Positions 53,214 to 62,134 of a stretch of 64,000 bases of DNA are shown piece by piece. The notes under the pieces are model-generated. The model ran no database searches, had not been told where the DNA came from, and saw only the letters and a list, made by a program, of their open reading frames with translations. Positions within the stretch are counted from its first letter, which is position 1. Each line of letters opens with the position of its first letter. The DNA is from DASZQL01 sp964391865 (GTDB lineage Bacteria; Planctomycetota; Phycisphaerae; Phycisphaerales; UBA1924). The stretch is from assembly GCA_964391865.1 (NCBI GenBank), contig CAYMNQ010000003.1, positions 124,001 to 188,000 of the forward strand. Reading direction: 5' to 3'. Both the position numbers and the translations under genes were made by a program.

Positions 53214-54140
53214 ATGAGTCGATGGTCGCGAACGTGGTTCAGCGGGTTGTCGGTTGTCGCGACACTCGGGTCGGCGTCGAGTGCCAACGCGCAGGTGTTG
53301 TTCGATCCTGCGCTGGGCACGCTGCCGGCGGCGCAGGGGTGGCTGTATCTGACGTCGCCGTTTGTCGGGGCGCACGCGACGCAGATGCTCTCGGCGACGC
53401 GCGTGACTCTGGACACGACTCCGGATGTCGGGTTCGGCGAGCAGGCGGGGTACTTCGGCGTGCCGCACCCGTCGGCGATGCTGCTCGATCGTGCGGCGGG
53501 GTTCACGATCACGTTTGATGTGCGGATCGGTGCGGAGGCGCACGCGGCGCGGGATGACAACGGCGACGGCGTGTTCGATCGCGCGGGGTTCAGCGTCATC
53601 GTGCTGACGCATGATGTCGTCGGCATTGAGCTGGGGTTCTGGGCCGATCGCGTGTGGGCGTATGACGATGACCGCGACGGGGCGCTGGGGTTGTTCACGC
53701 AGGCGGAAGGGGCGGCGATCGATACGACGGCGGCGATGGCGCGCTATGAGCTCGTGATCGTTGGCGATGGGTACTCGCTGCGGCGCGGCGGCGTGCAGAT
53801 TCTCGCGGGGCGCTTGCGCGACTACCGCGCGTTCGTGGGCACGCCGAATGTGTACGAGTTCGGCGATTTTCTGTTCATGGGTGATGACACCGGCTCGGCG
53901 GAGTCGCGCGCGGAGATCGGCGTGGTGCGGCTCGGCCCGGCGCTGCCGCCGGCGTGCGCGGGCGATGCGGACGGCGACGGCATGGTGGGGCTGGCGGATC
54001 TGGCGGCGCTGATTGCGTGGTGGTCGGCGAGCGTGCCGCCGGCGCCGGGCGCTGTTGATCTCGACGGGAACGGCGCGATCGGGCTGGGCGACGTGGCGGT
54101 GGTGATCGGCAATTGGGGCGTGGTGTGCGGCGGGGGTTGA
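53214..54140 (+). CDS. Secreted protein with dockerin-like C-terminus
   Basis: 308 residues; start ATG 53214 follows CAGGAGTG and begins a signal peptide (SRTWFSGLSVVATLGSASSA). The central part (FDPALGTLPAAQGWLYLTSP; GFTITFDVRIGAEAHA; GDFLFMGDDTGSAESRAEIG) resembles a concanavalin-type or PEP-CTERM beta-sandwich. The C-terminal dockerin-like pair is CAGDADGDGMVGLADLAALI and DLDGNGAIGLGDVAVVIGNW, ending GVVC. Ligand unknown. Confidence 0.8.
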   Translation: MSRWSRTWFSGLSVVATLGSASSANAQVLFDPALGTLPAAQGWLYLTSPFVGAHATQMLSATRVTLDTTPDVGFGEQAGYFGVPHPSAMLLDRAAGFTITFDVRIGAEAHAARDDNGDGVFDRAGFSVIVLTHDVVGIELGFWADRVWAYDDDRDGALGLFTQAEGAAIDTTAAMARYELVIVGDGYSLRRGGVQILAGRLRDYRAFVGTPNVYEFGDFLFMGDDTGSAESRAEIGVVRLGPALPPACAGDADGDGMVGLADLAALIAWWSASVPPAPGAVDLDGNGAIGLGDVAVVIGNWGVVCGGG

Positions 54141-54233
54141 AGTCGGAAGGACGGAAGGAAGAAGAGAAGAAGCCACGGATGACACGGATTTGGAAGTTGG
54201 GGAGTGCGGGAGCCTGCTCCGCGGCGGTGGCGA

Positions 54234-55607
54234 TCACGGACTTTGAGGTTGTCGATCTGGCGGCGCGCTTGAGCGAGTCGTGGTTTGCGCTGTGTGCGCG
54301 GGGTCGTGGCGCTGGAGCATGCGGAGGACGTGCGGGTTGATGTTCGCGCGGTCGTGCGGCTGGGCGAAGGCGGCGCGGTAGGAATCGCGGAACTCGCCCG
54401 CGCCGAAGCGGTCGGGGAAGCCGCCGCCGGAGAAAGTCAGCATCGTGGAGTAGGCCATCGCCGCGGCGCCGAGCGTGAGCCACGCGGCCGCGAGCGCCCA
54501 GCGTGCGGGCCGGGCGCGCGGCAGGCCCGGCGCGTGCAAGATCACCCACAGCATCAGCGGGATGACGGGCAGCAGGAAGCGCGGGTCTTCGTAGGGCCAG
54601 ATGAGAATGAACCCGGTTGATGCGGCGAGATACACGAGGGCCGGGTGCGGCGCGCGCCGGAGCCGGTACAGCCCGGCGAAGAGGATCGCGTAGCCAGCCG
54701 CGCCGGCGAGCGGGAAGAGGAACGCGGGGAGGTGATCGACGGCGCCGGAGCTCAGGTTGAGCGAGAACTGCCCCATGTCGCGGAGCCGGAAGCGCGCGGT
54801 GCGCAGGACGGCGTCGGTGAGGGATCGCGTGCCGTAGAGGCTGAGCATGTCGGTCCAGTAGCGCGAGCGGGCGGCCAGGAGTGCGGCGAGCGCGATCGCG
54901 CCGATGGCGAGCGGCGCGAGCCAACACGCGGAGCGAACGTTCAGCGGGCGGGCGGTGGCACGACGCTGGTCGAGCCACATCTGCGCTAGCGACCACAGCA
55001 GCGCTGGCACGAGCGCCAGCCCGATCGTGCGCAGCAGGACGCACGCGCCGATCAGCGCGCCGCCCAGCAGGAACCGGCGGGCCCAGCCGCCCTCCGAGAT
55101 CACCAGCAGCGTGAGCATCGAGAGCGCGAAGAAGAGCAGTTCCGAGACGACGAGAGACGTGTGCTTGACAATGATCCAGGACATCGCGGAAAGGAGGCAG
55201 ATCAGCGGCGGGGCGAGCGATGCGTCGAACGAGGGTGGCGCGCTCCGCGCGAGGCGCGCGATGAGTGCCCATGTCGCCGCCAGCGCGACACACAGCGCGA
55301 GCACGTTCGCGCCGATCAGCCCGGCGGCGTGGTCCAGCCCGATCGCGCGCAGCCCGGCGATGGACGCCGGATAGCCGATCGGGAACGGCGCGGGCACGTC
55401 GGCGGGCTTGAAGCCGCGGCCCTCGTCGAAGGCTTCCGCCATGCGCAGGAGCAGCACGGAATCGGTGTTGAGACGGAGCGGGGAGGCGATTTGCATCGCG
55501 TGCGCGAGCAGCGCCAGAGCCAGCAGCGCGATCGAGCCGCGGCGGAGCGCGCGCACGCGGCGAGCTTCGCGGTCGGTCGTCGGTTGATTCAGCGGATCGG
55601 TCGGCAC
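54234..55607 (-). CDS. Polytopic membrane protein, GT39/GT-C glycosyltransferase-like
   Basis: About 457 residues if started at GTG 55607 (VPTDPLNQPTTDREARRVRA); other starts (GTG 55715, ATG 55871) give longer, Arg/Ala-rich N-termini. About ten membrane helices. The first luminal loop holds TDSVLLLRMAEAFDEGRGFK and FPIGYPASIAGLRAIG, which is the GT39-type acidic loop region. ILIWPYEDPRFLLPVIPLML matches the common Y-x-x-PRFLLP motif of ArnT/GT39 relatives. Sugar donor and acceptor are unknown. The C-terminal tail is low complexity. Confidence 0.7.
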   Translation of the reverse strand: MPTDPLNQPTTDREARRVRALRRGSIALLALALLAHAMQIASPLRLNTDSVLLLRMAEAFDEGRGFKPADVPAPFPIGYPASIAGLRAIGLDHAAGLIGANVLALCVALAATWALIARLARSAPPSFDASLAPPLICLLSAMSWIIVKHTSLVVSELLFFALSMLTLLVISEGGWARRFLLGGALIGACVLLRTIGLALVPALLWSLAQMWLDQRRATARPLNVRSACWLAPLAIGAIALAALLAARSRYWTDMLSLYGTRSLTDAVLRTARFRLRDMGQFSLNLSSGAVDHLPAFLFPLAGAAGYAILFAGLYRLRRAPHPALVYLAASTGFILIWPYEDPRFLLPVIPLMLWVILHAPGLPRARPARWALAAAWLTLGAAAMAYSTMLTFSGGGFPDRFGAGEFRDSYRAAFAQPHDRANINPHVLRMLQRHDPAHTAQTTTRSSAPPDRQPQSP

Positions 55608-55825
55608 GCCCCATGACCCCCAAGCATCGCCCCATCGATCAAGCCGGAGCAACGGCGGGCGGAGAGGATATCGCCAGGGATTGAACCGAGCCGCGTTGAG
55701 GATGATGTCGGTGACGCGGCGTGCGTCGCTTGGCGCGCTGGCTGCGCGGCGGGGCACGCTCAGAGCCGCGTGCCCCGGCACCCGGAGATCACACGTCTCA
55801 GCAGGTTTGGCAAGCGCATGCAAAG

Positions 55826-55855
55826 GCCCCGCGGCATCGAAAGACGCCGCGGGGC
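55826..55855 (-). terminator. Hairpin terminator of the dockerin-type gene
   Basis: GCCCCGCGGC (55826-55835) pairs with GCCGCGGGGC (55846-55855). On the minus strand it is followed by CTTTGC, a weak T-tract, and lies about 75 bases after the stop of the gene at 55929. Confidence 0.6.
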
Positions 55856-55928
55856 GTGGGGCGAGAGACATTCGCCGTTGAATGATTGGGGTGGCGTACG
55901 CTCTCTCTCTGGCTTGTGGTGATGCGGC

Positions 55929-57218
55929 TTAGTGCATCGCGGGCGACCAGCGCTGGATCACGAGGACGAGGTCCTCCAGGCCCACGACGCCGTCCTCGTT
56001 CACGTCGCACGGCTCGTCGTTGGTGCCCCACATGGTGATGATGGCGGCCACGTCGACCAAGTCGACCGCACGGTCGCTGTTCACGTCGACCACGAACGCG
56101 GCGGGCGCGATGTCACCGCTCGCGGCGGCGGGGCGTGAAGTCATGAACGAGGCGTCGGTCAGCCGGCCGCAGGAGGTCGCGGTGAAGAGATCGGCGAGTT
56201 CCGCCTCGCGCCCGCCGCTGACGCGGTAGCTCGCCGGACCAGCCGAGGTGTTGTTGATCGACGCGATCGGCGAGCCGTCGAAGATGGCGTAGTCGCGGGT
56301 GGCGACGAGCACCGTGCCGAAGGGTGCCGGGCGGCGTTCATCGATGGGGACGACGACGGGGACGGTGTCATCGCCCGGTCGGCCCGGGATGGCGACGCGA
56401 GCGGCGCCCACGGGCTGATCGATGACGATCGCACCGTCGGCGGGGAGTTCCGCGAAGTCGTTGCTGCGAACGACGAACGCTGGGTTCACATTGACGAGCG
56501 CTCCGGCGCTGACGCTGGTGAGCACGATGCGGTCGCCGGCGCGGCCCTCGTAGCTGTTGAGACCGCCGGTGTCGAAGCGGAGTTCGCGCACCCCGCCGCG
56601 GCGGTTGGTGCTGGAGATGCTGAGCGAGATGCCGTCCGTGAACTCGGCGGGTCCATCGGTCGAGTAGACCTCGCCGAACGACGCGAGATGGAACTCGCGG
56701 GTGTAGACATCATCGGGATCGTCGGCGTGGGCGGCGTACCAGTGCTCGTCGATGCAGGCGTACTCGCCCGTGACTTCCCAGCCGGTGCCGGGCGTGTTGT
56801 TGAGGCAGTAGGAACTCGTCTTGCAGTTCTTGATGTCGTGGATCCAGACGACGGCGTCCCACGGGCGGCCGTCGTCCGCGCCGCCGTCCACGTTGATCCA
56901 GTAGATGAAGCAGGGCTGCCCGTCCGGGCCGTTGATGACGCCCCAGTCGTTCTGCCCGCCGATGAAGATGCACGAGCCGACGTGCTTCTTCTTCCCGCCC
57001 GCGGTGCAGAAATAAGCGATGAAGTCGCCGGTGCCGGCGGCGTTGTTGGTGCAGTACACCTTCAGCTTGCCGCCGCCGACCTTGGTCTCCTCCTTCAGCG
57101 TGGTCACGCCGACCGGGCCGCACGGGCAGACGTAGCCGGCCGCCGAAGCAAGGGCAGTGGTCAGCCCGCACATCGCGAGCGAGGCCAGAACGGGAACGGT
57201 ACGAGTCTTCGCGAACAT
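55929..57218 (-). CDS. Secreted Cys-rich protein with dockerin-like C-terminus
   Basis: 429 residues; start ATG 57218 follows AAAGGAG at good spacing and begins a signal peptide (RTVPVLASLAMCGLTTALASA). Residues 28-150 are cysteine-rich (YVCPCGPVGV; VYCTNN; YFCTAGGKKKH; CKTSSYCLNN), suggesting disulfides in an extracellular domain. A beta-rich middle follows (GISLSISSTNRRGGVRELRF; ASYRVSGGREAELADLF). The C-terminal loops (DVNSDRAVDLVDVAAIITMW and CDVNEDGVVGLEDLVLVIQR) are dockerin-like but lack the Cys bracket of the other five. The divergent gene at 57692 shares the upstream spacer. Confidence 0.75.
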   Translation of the reverse strand: MFAKTRTVPVLASLAMCGLTTALASAAGYVCPCGPVGVTTLKEETKVGGGKLKVYCTNNAAGTGDFIAYFCTAGGKKKHVGSCIFIGGQNDWGVINGPDGQPCFIYWINVDGGADDGRPWDAVVWIHDIKNCKTSSYCLNNTPGTGWEVTGEYACIDEHWYAAHADDPDDVYTREFHLASFGEVYSTDGPAEFTDGISLSISSTNRRGGVRELRFDTGGLNSYEGRAGDRIVLTSVSAGALVNVNPAFVVRSNDFAELPADGAIVIDQPVGAARVAIPGRPGDDTVPVVVPIDERRPAPFGTVLVATRDYAIFDGSPIASINNTSAGPASYRVSGGREAELADLFTATSCGRLTDASFMTSRPAAASGDIAPAAFVVDVNSDRAVDLVDVAAIITMWGTNDEPCDVNEDGVVGLEDLVLVIQRWSPAMH

Positions 57219-57691
57219 GTGAAACACTCCTTTCCCCACGATTCCGAACAGAGTGATCGCGCGTCCCCTCGCGGGGAGTTCGTCTGGTGAGGACGCCGTC
57301 TCTCGCACCCACGAATCACTTGTTCGCGGAGTGCTTGCCCGCGACTCAACACGAGTCACGGGCATTCGCCGAGGGACGAGCGAAAGCAAGCACCGGGCCA
57401 GAGCGCGGGGCAACACCATCGCGCGAGCGCGCGGTGCGTGCGTCGTGCGCGCGCCGCGCGCTCGCGATTCCTTAGTGCGACCGGGCGCGCGTGCGCAGCC
57501 CGTTCCGGCGCGCGGCGAACTCTCGCGCATGATGTCGAAAACTCCGGCCCATCCGTTCGCCAACGCCGGCGGAATCGACCGGGTTGTGGCGAGAATTCCC
57601 GCATCGTCGGCGGCAATTCCCGGCGCTGCTGGCGGGAGTTTGCCCACACGGCGCCGCCCGATGGGCTCGCCGGTCCACGTACACTCCCTGC
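57219..57691. promoter_or_regulatory. Divergent promoter region with GC-rich hairpin
   Basis: The 473-bp spacer between two divergent genes. It contains CGAGCGCGCGG (57424-57434) and CCGCGCGCTCG (57454-57464), an 11-bp perfect stem. No gene is supported; the long plus-strand ORF beginning near 57253 is an out-of-frame shadow. Confidence 0.4.
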
Positions 57692-58663
57692 ATGAGTTAC
57701 GCCGTCGCGTGTTCACGCCCGCTTGCGTTCCCTCTCGCAGTCCCGGACTCGCTCGTCCGCTACGGGCCGGAGCGCGGCTTCGCGTCGCGCGCCGCGATGA
57801 TCGACTTCTTCCGCGGGGCGCACGGCATCGTGTCGTGGGTCTCCGACCGCGTGGACGACGAGTTTCTTTCCGGTGTCGGCCCGCAGCTCAAGGTCGTCGC
57901 CAACCACGCCGTGGGGTACGACAACATCGACGTGACGGCGTGCCGGGCGCGGGGCGTGGTGGTGACGAACACGCCCGACGCCGTCACGGAAGGGGCGGCG
58001 GACATGGCGTGGTGCCTGCTGCTCGCCGCGTCGCGCCGGCTGCACGCGCTCGAGACCTTCGCGCGCGATACCGGGCCGGACGGCTGGGAGGCGCACGGCA
58101 TCCTCGGTCCATCGGAGTTCCTCGGGCTCGATATCGCGGGCAAGACGCTTCTCATCGTCGGCGCGGGACGCATCGGCTACGCGACGGCGCTGCGCTCGAT
58201 CGGCTGGGGCATGCGCGTGCTGTATGTGTCGCGCACGCCCAAGCCGAGCTTCGAGTTCGCGCCGCTCAATGCCCGGCGGGTGGCGCTCGAAGAGGGAATG
58301 CGCGAAGCGGATTTCATCTCTTTGCACACGCCGCTGACCCCCGGCACGCGCCACCTCATCAACGCGGAGAATCTGAAGCTGTGCAAGCCGAGCGCGGTGC
58401 TGGTGAACACGGCACGCGGGCCGGTCGTTGATGAAGCCGCGCTGGTCGGCGCGCTGAAGCGCGGTCTCATCTACTCGGCGGGGCTGGACGTCTTCGAGCA
58501 CGAGCCGAAGATCCACCCCGAACTGCGAGCGATGAAGAATGTGGTGCTGGTGCCGCACGTCGGGAGCGCGATCCAGAGCTGCCGCAAGCGGATGGCGGAT
58601 CTGTGTTCGGCGAACATCGCCGCCGTACTCGAAGGGCGCACCCCACCCACGCCCATCCCCTGA
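57692..58663 (+). CDS. D-2-hydroxyacid dehydrogenase family protein
   Basis: 323 residues starting at ATG 57692 (MSYAVACSRPLAFPLAVPDS). NAD-binding motif VGAGRIGYATALRSIGWG (G-x-G-x-x-G), and catalytic Arg in NTARGPVVDEAALV. The Glu is in GLDVFEHEPKIHPEL and the His in VLVPHVGSA. NHAVGYDNIDV and TPDAVTEGAADMAW are typical of glyoxylate/hydroxypyruvate reductases; EFLGLDIAGKTL is the usual pre-NAD segment. Likely a cytoplasmic NAD(P)H-dependent reductase of glyoxylate, hydroxypyruvate or a similar 2-keto acid. Confidence 0.93.
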   Translation: MSYAVACSRPLAFPLAVPDSLVRYGPERGFASRAAMIDFFRGAHGIVSWVSDRVDDEFLSGVGPQLKVVANHAVGYDNIDVTACRARGVVVTNTPDAVTEGAADMAWCLLLAASRRLHALETFARDTGPDGWEAHGILGPSEFLGLDIAGKTLLIVGAGRIGYATALRSIGWGMRVLYVSRTPKPSFEFAPLNARRVALEEGMREADFISLHTPLTPGTRHLINAENLKLCKPSAVLVNTARGPVVDEAALVGALKRGLIYSAGLDVFEHEPKIHPELRAMKNVVLVPHVGSAIQSCRKRMADLCSANIAAVLEGRTPPTPIP

Positions 58664-58843
58664 GCGTGGTGACCTCTGAGGGGATGATTCAAAGAGCGCG
58701 AATCCGTGCTGACCTGCTGCAGGCACCACATCAGGTGCGCCGTCCAGCGGGGCTCTTGGCTCGCGCGCGGATCGTCGATGCAGTGGACGACAGTCGAGCG
58801 ACCGCCCCGCCCCCGCCGAAACGAGATGCTTCCGGAGTTTCGC

Positions 58844-59587
58844 ATGGACACGCGCACGCTGCAGCGCATTCAGCATCTTGTACCCGCTGGCGCCACGGCG
58901 AGTGAGTACATCGACGTGCTGCGACTCACCACGCAGCATCTTGAGATGCTCCAGGAGATGCTGAACCAGGCAGAGGGCGAGAGACCCTCCGTATCCAAGC
59001 GGAAGATCGACCGCTACCCCGCGAGCTGTTTCGGCCCGGCTCTCCTTGAACTCAAACACCCCAGCGGTGGCGAGGCGCGCTTCATCATCTACCCGCTCGA
59101 CATCTCCACCGGCGGCATCGCGATCCTCCACGGCTCGTTCATCCACCCCAAGTCCAAAGTGCGCATCCGGCTCGCGCTCCCCGGCGGCGACAAACTCCCC
59201 ATCGAGGGACTCGTCACCCACTGCCATTACCTCAGGGGCAAGGCGCACGTCGTCGGCGTCGGCTTCACGCGCCCCATCCCCGAGGACATGCTCAAGGTTT
59301 GGATCGGAGGCAACGGGATGCCGAGTGTCGCCCCGGCTCCGGCGGTCGCCGCCGCGGCCTCGGATTCAGGGCTCGCGCCGAGCCCCGGCGCCGGCGGATC
59401 GATCGACGGCACCCCGCCGCACGGCGTGGTTGGTCCGAATACCGAGCCGCTATCGAAGGCCGTGCTCGACGACCTTCGCCGAATCGCGGGCGCACTCGCC
59501 GAAGCCGGGCAGATCAGCGCTGAGATCAGGGAAGCGACGGATCGTTTGATCTCCGCCAGCCAAAGTTCAAACGTGTCACCGCGCTAG
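58844..59587 (+). CDS. PilZ-like domain protein, paralog 1
   Basis: 247 residues. ATG 58844 has GGAG seven bases upstream and aligns with the paralog start. Residues 1-50 form a helix pair (MDTRTLQRIQHLV; VLRLTTQHLEMLQEMLNQAE). Residues about 55-155 are PilZ-like: RYPASCFGPALLELKHPSGG, IIYPLDISTGGIAILHGSF, and GLVTHCHYLRGKAHVVGVGF. The D/NxSxxG motif (DISTGG) is present but the RxxxR half of the c-di-GMP site is not evident. A linker and a C-terminal helix follow (LDDLRRIAGALAEAGQISAE). Tandem with a close paralog; the 391-bp spacer between them holds no gene. Confidence 0.75.
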   Translation: MDTRTLQRIQHLVPAGATASEYIDVLRLTTQHLEMLQEMLNQAEGERPSVSKRKIDRYPASCFGPALLELKHPSGGEARFIIYPLDISTGGIAILHGSFIHPKSKVRIRLALPGGDKLPIEGLVTHCHYLRGKAHVVGVGFTRPIPEDMLKVWIGGNGMPSVAPAPAVAAAASDSGLAPSPGAGGSIDGTPPHGVVGPNTEPLSKAVLDDLRRIAGALAEAGQISAEIREATDRLISASQSSNVSPR

Positions 59588-59978
59588 CGATTCTCATGTC
59601 CGCTCATTGGCGCACGGATGTGTCTCTGCGTACGGCACTTGGCGGGACACACGAATGTGCTTTTCGGTCGACCCACTTTCATACTCATCGTGACTCACGC
59701 GCCAGCGGTATCGGCCGAATCGGCGGAAATCCGCCGCTGGAAGCGGATACCAGTGCATCGACGCGCTTCAAGGCGTTGCGAACGACGTTACATCACACAT
59801 TTCGCCGATCGGCGAACTGATGGTCAATTCGAATCGGAAAGTGCATGCGAATATATTTTCATTGGGTACTGAAGGACATCTGGGGGAATACCGATCCATC
59901 CCCTGTAGTGGCATGGACGGAGTTATCCCTGGTACGGGGTTCCCTTTGTTCGCGGCGGAATTCCGGTGAGGATTCGGC
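59588..59978. other. Spacer between PilZ-like paralogs
   Basis: No gene is supported. The stretch around 59790-59875 is AT-richer than its surroundings and contains a plausible promoter region for the second paralog. Short plus-strand ORFs here lack ribosome sites and family motifs. Confidence 0.35.
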
Positions 59979-60692
59979 ATGGACGCGCGGACTCAGCAGC
60001 ACATGGCCCGGCTCTTACAGAGCGGCGGTTCCATCTCTGACTACGTTGATGTTTTGCATCTCTCGTCGCAGCATCTGGAGAAGATGCAGGAGCTCATGAC
60101 GCAGGCGCTGGACGATGATGCCAGCGCCGTGGGCCGCACGGCGCAGCGCTTCGCCGCCAATTGCTTCGGCCCCGCGCTGCTCGACTTCACGCACAGCGAC
60201 GGACGCGAGGCGCGATTCATCATCTATCCCATCGACATCTCCGCTGGCGGGATGGCGTTCCTGCACGGCGCGTTCACGCACCCCGAGACCGCCGTCAGGA
60301 TCCACGTCGCGCCGCTCGACGGCGAGGCGATGCACCTCGAGGGCGTGATCCGGCACTGCAGGTTCTTCCGCGGCAAGGCGCACTTCGTCGGCTGCGAGTT
60401 CAACCGCCCCATCCCGCCCGACATGCTCGAGCGCTGGGTGCAGGGCGAGAAGCGCGCGGCGGATGCCGCAGCACGCCCGGCAACCACGCGCGCGACATAC
60501 GCGCCGTTGCCACCGCTCGGGGCTGATCCGGTCGATGACAGCGAGAGGGTGCTGCGGGAGGTGCTCACGGAGCTCCAGCGCTTAGCGCTCCAACTCGGCG
60601 CGGAGGGGGAGATCTGCGCCGCGATCCGTGAGGTCACAGAGCGCCTCCGCTCCGGCGGCTATCTGAACGACAGAGAGCCGACCAAGCGATGA
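59979..60692 (+). CDS. PilZ-like domain protein, paralog 2
   Basis: 237 residues, aligning along its length with the protein at 58844: MDARTQQHMARLLQSGGSIS, VLHLSSQHLEKMQELMTQAL, RFAANCFGPALLDFTHSDGR, IIYPIDISAGGMAFLHGAF and GVIRHCRFFRGKAHFVGCEF. The DISAGG half-motif is conserved and the RxxxR half again missing, so c-di-GMP binding is doubtful. The C-terminal helix (VLREVLTELQRLALQLGAEG) is also kept. The conserved helical flanks suggest a shared partner. Confidence 0.75.
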   Translation: MDARTQQHMARLLQSGGSISDYVDVLHLSSQHLEKMQELMTQALDDDASAVGRTAQRFAANCFGPALLDFTHSDGREARFIIYPIDISAGGMAFLHGAFTHPETAVRIHVAPLDGEAMHLEGVIRHCRFFRGKAHFVGCEFNRPIPPDMLERWVQGEKRAADAAARPATTRATYAPLPPLGADPVDDSERVLREVLTELQRLALQLGAEGEICAAIREVTERLRSGGYLNDREPTKR

Positions 60693-60779
60693 CCAGTGCC
60701 GCCCGCGCGTCACGGGCGACGGGTCTGTACCGTCTTCCTCCCGTTCGGCGGACCTGTGCCGCTTGGACCGGAGTGTCAT

Positions 60780-61213
60780 TCGTATGTCGTCCTCGCCCCT
60801 ATTCTCGCCCGCCATGCGGATGCTCTGGCCGTCGCGGTGTACCTGACGACCAAGAAGACTGGGTGTTGTCGAGATGTCGGGCTGGTCAGTCAGATTGAAC
60901 ACGCCGCGACGTCGACCATGCTCAACATCGCCTATAGGGCTTCGAGAAGAGTCGGCGTGGCGAGTGTCATCAGCATCTCTGTACTGCAAAGGGGTCGTGC
61001 GCGGAGGTTCGATGAGCCTTAGATGTCGCGCTCGATGTGGGGTACATTAACAATCGAGAATTCGAGGCATTGAACACCCACGCAGAAGAAGTGCGGCGGG
61101 TCATCGGGGGGCTGCGCGCGGCGACCGCCCGACGGAAAGCGGAGATGTCGCGCTCGGCCTCTGACTCAGCACTCGTTCCTCGGCATGATCCCGCGGCGGT
61201 CGATCCGCGATGA
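60780..61213 (+). pseudogene. Four-helix-bundle (S23/intervening-sequence) protein, broken
   Basis: The first frame gives HADALAVAVYLTTKKTG and then CRDVGLVSQIEHAATSTMLN, which fits the four-helix-bundle family (RDxGLxxQIRRAAxSIxxNIAEG). The continuation is in another frame: ECHQHLCTAKGSCAEVR, then an in-frame TGA (61013-61015), then ALDVALDVGYINNREFEALN and HAEEVRRVIGGLRAATARRK. That is the C-terminal half of the same family. It therefore carries at least one frameshift (about 60950-60970) and one stop. It is a decayed gene; this family is often encoded in rRNA intervening sequences or as mobile orphans. Confidence 0.7.
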
Positions 61214-61229
61214 CTGGCGGACTTTGCCG

Positions 61230-61571
61230 ATGACGGCGTTTGAGACGCTTGAGCACGATGTGGTCGTCATCGGCGCCGGCGGGGCGGGGTTGCGGGCCGC
61301 CATCGAGGCGTCCGCCGTCCGGTGTTGCGCGGCGCTCGTCTGCAAGTCGCAGCTCGACGCCGGCGTGTCGGGGCAGGTGGTCTTCGACTGGGCCCGCGCC
61401 GCGATGACCGCTTTCGAGCACGCCGAGAAACTCCGCCCGAAAGGCGACGACGACGCGATCCTCCGCTGGAACACCTGCGCGCGCCTGCTGAACGACCACC
61501 CCGGCATCGCCCACCGCCCGGATCAGGAAAGCCCGTCGGAGGGTCTCTCGGATTCGTTGCCGGTTCTGTAG
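61230..61571 (+). pseudogene. Flavoprotein N-terminal fragment (SdhA/FrdA-like)
   Basis: ATG 61230 begins MTAFETLEHDVVVIGAGGAG, the dinucleotide-binding N-terminus of succinate dehydrogenase/fumarate reductase flavoproteins, continuing LRAAIEASAVRC and LVCKSQL. Then the sequence leaves the family abruptly (DAGVSGQVVFDWARAAMTAF; LRPKGDDDAILRWNTCARLL) and ends after 113 residues, whereas SdhA has about 600. FAD-histidine and active-site regions are absent. It looks like a truncated remnant or a chimera with a large internal deletion. Confidence 0.55.
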
Positions 61572-61722
61572 TGTTCGGGCGATCTCAGGATCATCGCATG
61601 TTCAAGATTTTTCTTGGCATGCCTTGACTCGCTCATTTTCTGGAGTATGTTCCTTCGACCCGGCGGCGTGCGTCGGTTGATGTGAGTCCACAGATGCGTT
61701 GCGAACGATCCGGCAGTCTAAA

Positions 61723-61758
61723 AGCGACAACCGGCCCAACTCGGCTGGGCCTGTCGCT
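61723..61758 (-). terminator. Hairpin, minus-strand terminator-like
   Basis: Outer stem AGCGACA/TGTCGCT and inner stem GGCCCA/TGGGCC with a small bulge. On the minus strand it is followed by TTTTAG. No minus-strand gene ends here, so its role is unclear. Confidence 0.4.
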
Positions 61759-61857
61759 GTCCAATGGTTCGGATCGCTTTCCCAATCGCGGCGCGTGCTA
61801 TCCCGCGCCCGATCGGACTGCTCAGCCCCGGAAGTAGCTGGATTTCCCCGTGATTTC

Positions 61858-61898
61858 CAGGCCCCGGTGGCTCAGCCCCCGGGGCCTGTTTCGTTTTG
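61858..61898 (+). terminator. Intrinsic terminator, plus strand
   Basis: CAGGCCCCGG (61858-61867), 11-nt loop, CCGGGGCCTG (61879-61888), then TTTCGTTTTG. A good intrinsic terminator, but no intact plus-strand gene lies close upstream; it may belong to the decayed locus or to a small RNA. The 61572-61722 and 61899-62059 stretches hold nothing I recognise. Confidence 0.6.
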
Positions 61899-62059
61899 TG
61901 ATCGTCGTTTTTCACTCGTCATCAGCGGAGGGTTCATGAAGAACAAATCCGATGAATCAATCCGGCCCGCGCGATGGTGGGCCGGGCGGCGCACGCTCCT
62001 CCGTGACCCGGATCGGCTGCGTGCGTCCCGCCCCGGCATCGGAACGCCGCGCGCGGGGG

Positions 62060-62134
62060 TTCACGTGTAGCTCAATTGGCATGAGCAAGAAACTTTGGAT
62101 TTCTTGGTTGCGGGTTCGAATCCCGCCACGGAAC
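62060..62134 (+). tRNA. tRNA-Gln (UUG), with bulged acceptor stem
   Basis: Cloverleaf: D arm GCTC-AATTGGCAT-GAGC; anticodon arm AGAAA-CTTTGGA-TTTCT with anticodon TTG (62095-62097); 5-nt variable loop; T arm GCGGG-TTCGAAT-CCCGC. The acceptor strands TTCCGTG/CACGGAA would pair perfectly, but the 5' strand has an extra A (TTC-A-CGTG). The discriminator base is C, and no CCA is encoded. All arms except the acceptor bulge are perfect. It is either a functional tRNA with an unusual acceptor or a recently damaged copy. Confidence 0.65.
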
